A stretch of DNA of 64,000 nt, taken from contig OZ242265.1 in the NCBI GenBank assembly GCA_965207165.1, forward strand, positions 3,410,001 through 3,474,000, given 5' to 3'. Origin of the DNA: JAAXHV01 sp965207165. GTDB lineage: Bacteria; Pseudomonadota; Gammaproteobacteria; Eutrophobiales; Eutrophobiaceae. The notes beneath the pieces were generated by a model that saw nothing but the letters and a program-made list of their open reading frames with translations, searched no databases and had not been told where the DNA came from. Both the position numbers and the translations under genes were made by a program. Shown piece after piece: positions 35,526 through 42,542 of the stretch (positions are counted from its first letter, which is position 1; each line of letters starts with the position of its first letter).

Positions 35526-37100
35526 GTGAAAAAATTACTCCCTCCGGGTCTCACAGCCAGTAAATTTACCCGCGCCCTGGCGGCCTTCCGCGAAGCGGTT
35601 GGCGATAACTGGGTGTTTGCCGATGAAACAGATGAACTGGCCAGTTATCGCGACCCGTATGCCATCGTCGATGAAGAATATTTTCGCCCTTCAGCGTCCG
35701 TAGCCCCTGACGGTGTGCAGGAAATCCAGGCCGTCCTGAAAATCGCCAATGACTTCAATATCCCCCTCTGGCCGATTTCCTGCGGAAAAAACCTGGCCTA
35801 CGGCGGCGCCGCGCCGCGTCTTCCGGGCAGTGTCGTCCTGGATCTTAAACGCATGAACCGGGTGCTTGAGGTCAATGAGCAGTTCGGCTATGCGCTGGTT
35901 GAACCGGGGGTCAGTTTTTATGACCTTTACAACCATATCCAGGCGCGCGGCATTAAACTCTGGCTGGACGTACCCGATCCCGGTTGGGGCAGCGTGGTCG
36001 GGACAACCCTGGAACGGGGCGCCGGTTACACGCCTTACGGCGACCATTTCATGCGCCAGTGCGGCATGGAAGTGGTGCTGGCCGACGGCGACGTCGTCCG
36101 CACCGGCATGGGTTCCATGCCGGGCAATAATACCTGGCAACTGTTCAAGTATGGTTTCGGCCCTTATCACGACGGCATATTTACCCAGTCCAACTACGGC
36201 ATTGTCACCAAGCTGGGGGTCTGGTTGATGCCGGAGCCACCCGGCTACCGGCCTTACCTGATCACCTTTCAACGGGATGAGGATATAGAACAGGCTGTAG
36301 AGGTCATCCGTCCGCTGAAGGTCAACCTGGTGATACAGAATGCCGCGACCATACGCGACCTGCACCTGGTCGCATCGCTGAATACCAGCAGGACGGAATA
36401 CTATGACGGCGACGGCCCGCTGCCCGACAGTATCCGCAAAAAGATCATGGCCGACCATGATATCGGCGCATGGAATTTTTATGCGGCGCTATACGGGCCG
36501 CCGAAGATCATGGACGCCCACTGGGAGATCATCCGCGATGCTTTCGCCCATATCCCCGGCGCGCGTTTTTACTTCCCCGAGGATCGGAAAAACAAGAACG
36601 ACGTGCTGCACCACCGGGCAAAAACCATGGCCGGGATTCCGACCCTGACGGAATTCGGCCTGGTGAACTGGATCGGCGGCGGCGGTCATATCGATTTCTC
36701 ACCGGTGTCGCCCACGACCGGCGAGGATGCCATCAGGCAATTCAACATGGTGAAGCAGCGCGCCCATGAGCATGGCTTTGATTACATGGGAGTCTTCATC
36801 GTCGGCTGGCGCGAGATGCACCATATCTATACCCTGGTCTTCGATAAAAACGACCCGGAGGAGAAGCAGCGCGCCTACCGGTTGTTCGATATCCTGGTCC
36901 GGGAGGCCGCGGCAGCCGGCTACGGGGAATACCGGTCTCACCTCGCCTTCATGGACCAGATTGCCGCTACCTATAACTGGAATGACAATTCCCTGGCGCG
37001 CCTGAACAACAGGCTCAAGGACGCGCTGGACCCGAACGGCATACTGGCGCCGGGGAAACAGGGAATATGGCCGAAGCACCTGCGGGAGAAAAAGCCGTGA
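35526..37100 (+). CDS. VAO-family flavoprotein dehydrogenase (4-cresol dehydrogenase / eugenol hydroxylase type)
   Basis: A 524-residue flavoprotein with an N-terminal PCMH FAD domain (LWPISCGKNLAYGGAAP) and a C-terminal substrate cap. H388, in GGGGHIDFSPVSP, lies where vanillyl-alcohol oxidase and eugenol oxidase bind FAD covalently through histidine; 4-cresol dehydrogenase uses a tyrosine there. The next gene is a cytochrome c overlapping by 4 bases, so electrons probably leave through it, as in PchF/PchC and eugenol hydroxylase. Likely substrates are para-alkyl or para-allyl phenols. It starts at GTG with AAGGGGA upstream. Confidence 0.88.
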   Translation: MKKLLPPGLTASKFTRALAAFREAVGDNWVFADETDELASYRDPYAIVDEEYFRPSASVAPDGVQEIQAVLKIANDFNIPLWPISCGKNLAYGGAAPRLPGSVVLDLKRMNRVLEVNEQFGYALVEPGVSFYDLYNHIQARGIKLWLDVPDPGWGSVVGTTLERGAGYTPYGDHFMRQCGMEVVLADGDVVRTGMGSMPGNNTWQLFKYGFGPYHDGIFTQSNYGIVTKLGVWLMPEPPGYRPYLITFQRDEDIEQAVEVIRPLKVNLVIQNAATIRDLHLVASLNTSRTEYYDGDGPLPDSIRKKIMADHDIGAWNFYAALYGPPKIMDAHWEIIRDAFAHIPGARFYFPEDRKNKNDVLHHRAKTMAGIPTLTEFGLVNWIGGGGHIDFSPVSPTTGEDAIRQFNMVKQRAHEHGFDYMGVFIVGWREMHHIYTLVFDKNDPEEKQRAYRLFDILVREAAAAGYGEYRSHLAFMDQIAATYNWNDNSLARLNNRLKDALDPNGILAPGKQGIWPKHLREKKP

Positions 37101-37417
37101 CCCGGTTGCTGATCCTGTTGATACTGGGCGTCGGATACACGTTTCCTGCAGCCAAGGCAGCCGAAGTGATGACGGGAGAAAAAGTCTTCCAACAGTGGTG
37201 CATCCACTGCCATGGTGAAGACAACAGCGGACCGGGTACCCTGCGTCTGGCCTGGGACAAGGGTGAGGACAAGTCACTGCTGGCCGAACGCACTGATCTG
37301 GGCCGGGAATACATCCGCTTCGTCGTGCGCCGCGGCCTGGATGAAATGCCCTCGTTCCGCATCACCGAGATCAGTGAAGCAGAATTGAATGCCCTGGCGG
37401 ACTTCCTGGGGCGGTAA
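37097..37417 (+). CDS. Periplasmic c-type cytochrome, electron acceptor of the flavoprotein
   Basis: About 106 residues with a signal peptide (TRLLILLILGVGYTFPAAKA, cleaved before AEV). The haem site is CIHCH and the axial methionine is probably in DEMPSFR. GTG 37097 overlaps the TGA of the flavoprotein gene (GTGA), which implies translational coupling; the longer frame from 37067 would put ten residues before the signal. Its size and place match the cytochrome subunit of 4-cresol dehydrogenase. Confidence 0.85.
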   Translation: MTRLLILLILGVGYTFPAAKAAEVMTGEKVFQQWCIHCHGEDNSGPGTLRLAWDKGEDKSLLAERTDLGREYIRFVVRRGLDEMPSFRITEISEAELNALADFLGR

Positions 37418-37422
37418 CCGGC

Positions 37423-37989
37423 ATGCCCACGAGACGGTCTGTCCTGAAATCCGCCGCGCTGTCAATCATCGGTTCGGCGTTACCTGCCGGCGTTATCGCG
37501 AAACAGGGGTTGTGGACACCCATCACAGTCGTCTATGAAAACGGCATCGCGGAAAGCGTTGCATTCAAGGATGCATTGAAGCGCCGGGCGTCAGCCATTC
37601 ATGCCCTGCACCAGGATCCGGCGGAAACCTTCCGCGAACTTGCCCGCGTCCGGCAGCCAGGTGCTATCGTACTCGGTTGCAGCAAAGGCGCGGCCGCCTT
37701 TGTCCTGGGAGAACTGGCGCGGGGAGAGGGCGGCAAAATGCAGATTTACGCCGAGCACCGTTACCTTCCGGGAAAGGTTGTGCAGCACACGTTGCGATTC
37801 GCGGATGCAGGGATTGAAAGGTCAGGCTTGGCAGACAACTGGGGCAATACGATAGCAGGATCACTGGGTTCAGACCTGCCCCCCGCCACGGCCGGAGAAA
37901 AGCCGGTGGTCACAGCTACCAAGGGCAGGCCTGCAAACAGCCCCGGTTACCTGGTTACCTGGGTAATAAAGTTTGTAAGAAGTGCATAA
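37423..37989 (+). CDS. Tat-exported protein of unknown function
   Basis: A 188-residue protein with a twin-arginine signal (TRRSVLKSAALSIIGSALP). The mature part has ENGIAESVAFKDALKRRASA and GAIVLGCSKGAAAFVLGELA, with no metal or haem motif I recognise. It starts 5 bases after the cytochrome gene, so it belongs to that operon. Tat export suggests a folded or cofactor-bearing periplasmic protein. It may assist the flavoprotein/cytochrome pair. The promoter of the next gene, parD, lies within its last codons. Confidence 0.6.
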   Translation: MPTRRSVLKSAALSIIGSALPAGVIAKQGLWTPITVVYENGIAESVAFKDALKRRASAIHALHQDPAETFRELARVRQPGAIVLGCSKGAAAFVLGELARGEGGKMQIYAEHRYLPGKVVQHTLRFADAGIERSGLADNWGNTIAGSLGSDLPPATAGEKPVVTATKGRPANSPGYLVTWVIKFVRSA

Positions 37990-38017
37990 ACGGTGCATAA
38001 TAGCACCATTTATGCAC
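37973..38017 (+). promoter_or_regulatory. parDE promoter with 36-bp autoregulatory palindrome
   Basis: TTGTAA (37973-37978) and CATAAT (37996-38001) are 17 bases apart. The -10 sits in the centre of an inverted repeat: arm one 37982-37996 and arm two 38003-38017 are 15 bases each with one mismatch, around 6 bases. This is the classic layout of a toxin-antitoxin operator bound by the antitoxin dimer. It lies 18 bases upstream of the parD ATG. Confidence 0.75.
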
Positions 38018-38034
38018 CCATAAAGAAAAAATTC

Positions 38035-38295
38035 ATGCCGAGAAAGAGCATTACCTTTACAGATGCCCATGATAAATGGCTAAAAATCCAGGTCGCCAGT
38101 GGTCAATACCGCTCAGAAAGTGAAGTCATCAGCGATCTCATCAGGGAGCGTCAAAACCGTAATACAGGAATAGAAGCGATACGGCTTGCCTTGATCGAAG
38201 GAAAAAAGAGCGGCATCAGCGACCAGATGCCTGAAGATATCAGGGAGGATGTGCAGGAGCAATTAAGGAGAGATGGCGCGTTACCTACTCAGTGA
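38035..38295 (+). CDS. parD: ParD-type antitoxin
   Basis: An 86-residue protein. A ribbon-helix-helix DNA-binding N-terminus (RKSITFTDAHDKWLKIQV, then YRSESEVISDLIRERQ) is followed by a charged C-terminal tail that would bind the toxin. It starts at ATG 38035 rather than the frame's first codon at 37993, because the operator covers the latter. It overlaps the first codons of the parE remnant by 23 bases. It appears intact even though its toxin is broken. Confidence 0.85.
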   Translation: MPRKSITFTDAHDKWLKIQVASGQYRSESEVISDLIRERQNRNTGIEAIRLALIEGKKSGISDQMPEDIREDVQEQLRRDGALPTQ

Positions 38296-38532
38296 AAGAG
38301 CTCTATCTGATCTATATCGATTATACGAATACGAGTAATGAGATTCGGCTTATAACAAGCTATTGACTACTTTGGTGGAATTTTCAGTCGATCTCAAAAA
38401 TTGAACGACAATTCACAGTATTACCCTGCTGTTTACAATATACGTAATAAGGGCTACAGACATAGTGTCGTCGGGATACTTTCAAAATGTTACAACATCC
38501 TGAATGATGACATTTTTATGACGTCGGCATAA
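38273..38532 (+). pseudogene. parE: Broken ParE-type toxin gene
   Basis: The frame starts well (ARYLLSERALSDLYRLYEYE, typical ParE helix one) but stops at 38336-38338. The similarity resumes in another frame: FGL, a TAA, then QAIDYFGGIFSRSQ, QYYPAVYNIR and NKGYRHSVVGIL, ending at TAA 38530-38532. One frameshift and one nonsense codon therefore inactivate it. The resumed part covers the usual ParE core, including the YRxSV strand. The toxin is not made; only the antitoxin survives. Confidence 0.8.
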
Positions 38533-38755
38533 GATTGGGAACCGGAATCGGTCTGGGAAACTGAAATTCATCATGCAATGGTAACTAGGCCGAAATTTAG
38601 TGAAAAGTGATGGGAATCAAACCGTAACCATCTTATAGTAATCGCGTAGTTTTAGCCGTACAGACTGTACGATAGCGCGGTGAGGGTGAATCCATAGGGA
38701 ACGGATACAATTAATTTCGCGGCGTTGGGTACTCATAGAAAGGCGAATTTAACAA
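38533..38755. other. AT-rich leader region upstream of the four-gene system
   Basis: 223 bases without a gene. They contain one clear palindrome at 38657-38671 and a weak AAAGG ribosome site before ATG 38756. I see no tRNA, integrase or flanking direct repeat that would mark an attachment site. Confidence 0.5.
38657..38671. promoter_or_regulatory. Palindrome CGTACAG-A-CTGTACG, candidate operator of the defence operon
   Basis: Perfect 7-base arms around one base lie 85 bases upstream of the first gene of the operon. This is the only strong symmetrical element in the leader. It could bind a regulator that keeps the system silent. Confidence 0.45.
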
Positions 38756-41236
38756 ATGAAAAGTTTAACTTTCAAAGTATCAGCTAAAACCGCTCGCTTG
38801 TTTGGCAGGGAAAACGCCTCCAATGCAGAAGGAGCAATTGCTGAATTAATTAAGAATACCTACGATGCTGATGCTACGACCTGTTTTATCTGTTTTGTGC
38901 CTACTTACGACATTATTCCCAAAGAAATTTCCTCTCAAGAATATAAATATCTTTTAATAAAAGATGAGCGAATTAAAGAAATATACAGTTTGCAAGACAA
39001 TGGTTCTGCAGCATTACAGAATCTAAACAAGAAAAAAAGACAGATTGCAAATGAAATAATCAGAAAATTAATTGATCTCTGGATTATTGACAATGGTACA
39101 GGGATGTCAGGTAAAACGATCGAAGAATGTTGGATGGTGATCGGGACTAATGATAAGGAGGAGAACATAATATCAAAACAGGGGCGGGCACGTACAGGTG
39201 CCAAGGGCATTGGACGTTTTGCACTGGATCGTCTCGGAAATTATTGCACTCTATATTCAAGCTCTTTCAGCAACGGAAACACGCAGTCAATTCAGTGGGA
39301 TGTTGATTGGAGTGAATTCGATGGCTCTGGGAAGGTTTTAGATGATATATCCGCAAGACTTGATGAAAACGCCAAACCATTGTGTCAGGTTCTGGAAATC
39401 TTAGAGAAATTTCCGGAAGTTTCGAAGGTGATAAACGATCTAACCGGTGGGCTGCAAGAATGGGAAACAGGTACAGCGATTCGAATCGGGTTGCTACGCG
39501 ATAATTGGGAGCGCCTAGAGGTTAACCGTTTAAATAAGACATTAGGGGCACTGATCCCTCCTTTGGAACAAAAGGACTTAAACCTATTTCTATTTCATGC
39601 TTCTAATCCAGAGTTATTTGGACTGGTGTCCGCAGACATTTTGGATGATTACGACTATAGATTAGAGGCGTCAATTGAACAAGGCGGTAATGTCACTTTT
39701 GACCTATTCAGAAATGAATTGGATTATTCCAAGCTTGATCCTGATTTATTTGGTTTGGATGAAATGAAAAAGCCTCCATTTGATAAGGCTTCGTTCCAAA
39801 AAAAGAAAGTATCGTATTGTTTAACCATTGAAGAACTTTTTCCTGGCCAGAAAAAGGATTTCTTCCGCAAGATTTGCGAATTGGGTCCATTTAGGATGAA
39901 GCTGCTCTTTTTTAAGAAAGGAAGTCCTAACAGAAGAGATGCTGAGATCTATCCATATAGAATATTTCAACCAGGCCCTCGCAAGGCATGGTTGGAAGAA
40001 TTTGGAGGAATCAAGATATATCGTGATAATTTTGCGGTTAGGCCGTATGGTGAATTGGACGGTAGAGCATTCGATTGGCTAGCATTAGGTCAGCGGGTAG
40101 CCATCAGCCCAGTAGCAGCATCCAGAAAGGGATGGAAGGTTAGCCCCCAAAATCTCGCAGGAACTGTAACAATTTCCCGGCATTGGAATAATCGACTATA
40201 TGATCAAACCAATCGGGAAGGGATAATCGAAAATGAACACTTCTCTGTGTTCCGCGAGCTAATCTTGAGGGTAATTCAGCAATTTGAGTACGACAGGAGT
40301 CATATCCATTTCAATTTAAATGAACTTTATAAGGAGAAAAACAAAACAGAAACGGCTAAAACTGAAGGCGCGATTACAGCTGATCGTATTGTCAATGCTC
40401 CACATGTGGCAACATCACAAGATGCTCAACAACTTGCAATAGCATTTGTTGCACAACAGGAAGAAATTAAAGAGCTTAAAGATGAGCAAACCATGCTTCG
40501 GTCACTCGCAACACTGGGTACAGTATTAGTATCCTTCTCGCACGAGATGGGTCAACTTCAGAATACAATGGGGTCACGCTCTTCCATATTATCAGATATC
40601 TTGACCAGCTACATCTCCCAAGATGAGTTGGTCGGTGTAGGCGGTGCATTCAATCCATTTACTATCTTGGAAGAGTGGGAGGTCGATGATAGGAAGGTAA
40701 AACAATGGTTTTCTTTTGCTCTTTCCTGTATGCGAGCAGGCAGGCGTCGCCGTAGATACGTATCTCTACGTGATCATCTTAGTAGAACTAAAGATATATG
40801 GGATGGCTTTTTGGCGCCCCGAGAGATTATATTGAATTTTCATTTTGATGAAGAAGATACAGATGCACAAATACTTGCTTTTGAAATAGATCTGGACAGC
40901 ATCTTCAATAATTTAATCTTGAATTCCGTGGAAGCATTTCTGTCAAGAAAGCATGTAGGCCATCGGCAGATAGATGTCTATATCGAAGTTTTAGATGGTG
41001 ATGTTCGAATTAACTATACAGACAACGGACCGGGGCTACATCCATCCATAAAGGATCCTGCAAATGTCTTTAAATTTGGAATCACAACCAAGATTGGGTC
41101 CAGTGGAGAAGCTGATGGAACAGGTCTTGGTATGTGGATTCTGGCTACAGTGGTACAAAGCTATAGTGGAAATTATAAAGCATTCAGCACGCGAAACCAG
41201 CAAGGATTCAATATGGAAATTATTTTACCGTTATAA
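38756..41236 (+). CDS. Double GHKL ATPase: MORC/Hsp90-like N-terminal module and histidine-kinase-like C-terminal module
   Basis: An 826-residue protein with two complete ATP-binding GHKL modules. The first has E30-LIK-N34, D112-NGTGM and G148-AKGIG, like Hsp90, MutL and the prokaryotic MORC proteins. A central region of about 380 residues is unassigned. A coiled-coil stretch (about 545-590) then leads into FSHEMGQLQN with H596 in the place of a histidine-kinase phosphoacceptor. The second module follows: N723 in LILNSVEAF, D756-NGPGL and G788-TGLGM. There is no membrane helix, so it is cytoplasmic. The next gene encodes a receiver protein, suggesting H596 to Asp phosphotransfer (inference). 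It is the first gene of a tight four-gene operon of clearly lower GC content than its flanks. Confidence 0.8.
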   Translation: MKSLTFKVSAKTARLFGRENASNAEGAIAELIKNTYDADATTCFICFVPTYDIIPKEISSQEYKYLLIKDERIKEIYSLQDNGSAALQNLNKKKRQIANEIIRKLIDLWIIDNGTGMSGKTIEECWMVIGTNDKEENIISKQGRARTGAKGIGRFALDRLGNYCTLYSSSFSNGNTQSIQWDVDWSEFDGSGKVLDDISARLDENAKPLCQVLEILEKFPEVSKVINDLTGGLQEWETGTAIRIGLLRDNWERLEVNRLNKTLGALIPPLEQKDLNLFLFHASNPELFGLVSADILDDYDYRLEASIEQGGNVTFDLFRNELDYSKLDPDLFGLDEMKKPPFDKASFQKKKVSYCLTIEELFPGQKKDFFRKICELGPFRMKLLFFKKGSPNRRDAEIYPYRIFQPGPRKAWLEEFGGIKIYRDNFAVRPYGELDGRAFDWLALGQRVAISPVAASRKGWKVSPQNLAGTVTISRHWNNRLYDQTNREGIIENEHFSVFRELILRVIQQFEYDRSHIHFNLNELYKEKNKTETAKTEGAITADRIVNAPHVATSQDAQQLAIAFVAQQEEIKELKDEQTMLRSLATLGTVLVSFSHEMGQLQNTMGSRSSILSDILTSYISQDELVGVGGAFNPFTILEEWEVDDRKVKQWFSFALSCMRAGRRRRRYVSLRDHLSRTKDIWDGFLAPREIILNFHFDEEDTDAQILAFEIDLDSIFNNLILNSVEAFLSRKHVGHRQIDVYIEVLDGDVRINYTDNGPGLHPSIKDPANVFKFGITTKIGSSGEADGTGLGMWILATVVQSYSGNYKAFSTRNQQGFNMEIILPL

Positions 41237-41252
41237 AGGAGGATGACATTAA

Positions 41253-41927
41253 ATGGTAGAACTAGTGTATGTTGATGAGCAAGAAGCACAAGCGAATCAA
41301 GTTTTGCGCAGTGCTGTAGCCTCTGCTCAGTTTACTCAAAGTGAAGTCGAGAAAGTCATACCAGCAGCGACAATTAATGAGACAATTGGATTAATCTTAG
41401 CTCACGGATGCAAAGTTCTTATTACAGATTACAGGCTTTCCGACCATAAGTCAGATGTCCAGTTTACAGGAGCTGACCTTATTCGTGAATTCCAGAAACG
41501 GTTTGATAGATTTCCTTGTTTTGTAACGACTTCGTTCGCTGGCGAGGCGGTTGATGACGAGTTGGATACAAACATGATCTTCCCAAAATCAGATTTCCTT
41601 AACAGTGATAGGTTCAGGAATACATCCAGTGAATCCGAACTACCGTTTTTTACTCGAGTAAGGAAGAAGATCAACGAGTATGAAAGGTTTGTAAGTCATA
41701 CAACCAAAGAGTGGGAGGAGCTTAGCAAAAAGAGTGAAGATGAACCGCTTTCCGCCGAAGAGGCGGAAAGATTGATTCAATTAGATGATCTCGTAGAGGC
41801 GATTCATGGTCGTACTCACGCCGTTGAAAGCCATATAAAGCAAAAAGCCTTGGAACCATTCCAACAAATTATCGAAAAAGCAGAGAAACTTATACAAGAA
41901 ATTGAGAATAAATCGGAACCAACATGA
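41253..41927 (+). CDS. Receiver-domain protein without DNA-binding output
   Basis: 224 residues. The first 120 or so form a response-regulator receiver: acidic pair D8-E9, phosphoacceptor D59 in LITDYRL, switch residues T92-T93-S94, and K112 in FPKSDF. The D-to-K spacing is 53, against 52 in CheY. The remaining 100 residues are charged and helical, with a probable coiled coil (LVEAIHGRTHAVESHIKQKALEP region split by loops), and carry no helix-turn-helix. It starts 16 bases after the double-GHKL gene. It may relay phosphorylation to the nuclease or the ATPase (inference). Confidence 0.78.
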   Translation: MVELVYVDEQEAQANQVLRSAVASAQFTQSEVEKVIPAATINETIGLILAHGCKVLITDYRLSDHKSDVQFTGADLIREFQKRFDRFPCFVTTSFAGEAVDDELDTNMIFPKSDFLNSDRFRNTSSESELPFFTRVRKKINEYERFVSHTTKEWEELSKKSEDEPLSAEEAERLIQLDDLVEAIHGRTHAVESHIKQKALEPFQQIIEKAEKLIQEIENKSEPT

Positions 41928-41933
41928 CTTGAT

Positions 41934-42542
41934 ATGAAAGAGTCTTTCACTACATCTTTGCGCGAAGAAATTCCTACTCGCTCATCTGTAACGCCGCGCA
42001 GTAATTATCGAGATTACAAATGTGAATTAAGGCACGATTTTAGAAGTAGGTGTGGTTATTGCGATGCATTAGATGAGTATTTTGGAGGGAAGCATGGATC
42101 TCATATTGATCATTTCGCACCTATATCTCTATTTCCTACCTTGGAAACTGTATATGAGAATTTAGTTTATTCATGCCCGTTTTGTAATCGCGCGAAATCG
42201 AACAAATGGATTGGTGATGATTACAAGACACCGAACAATGGTACAGAGGGATTTGTTGATCCTGCTAGTTCAGAATTTGATAACCATTTGGCGCGGGATA
42301 AAAAGGGGAAAGTTGTAGCACTCACTAAGCTCGGTGAATATATGGTTAACAATTTAAATCTGCGTCTAATTCGGCATCAATATATATGGCAAGCACAAAA
42401 ACTCGAACAAATAGCAGAGAGATTGGAGGTGCTAAAACCGCATGTCAAAAAAGACAACCCTGAATATTACGATTTATTAGAGTTACTCACAGATATTTCT
42501 TCGCAATATCGCAAGTATAGACGGCGGGTATATGCAGGATAA
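41934..42542 (+). CDS. HNH endonuclease
   Basis: A 202-residue protein with a zinc-stabilised HNH (beta-beta-alpha-metal) fold: C40-GY-C43, then H57-I-D-H60 as the nuclease histidine region, then C81-PF-C84-N85-RAK. The order and spacing resemble HNH proteins of the TIGR02646/PtuB type found in Septu and retron systems. A helical C-terminus follows. It begins 6 bases after the receiver gene and overlaps the methyltransferase start by 11 bases. It is the only nuclease in the operon and so the likely restriction effector. Confidence 0.83.
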   Translation: MKESFTTSLREEIPTRSSVTPRSNYRDYKCELRHDFRSRCGYCDALDEYFGGKHGSHIDHFAPISLFPTLETVYENLVYSCPFCNRAKSNKWIGDDYKTPNNGTEGFVDPASSEFDNHLARDKKGKVVALTKLGEYMVNNLNLRLIRHQYIWQAQKLEQIAERLEVLKPHVKKDNPEYYDLLELLTDISSQYRKYRRRVYAG

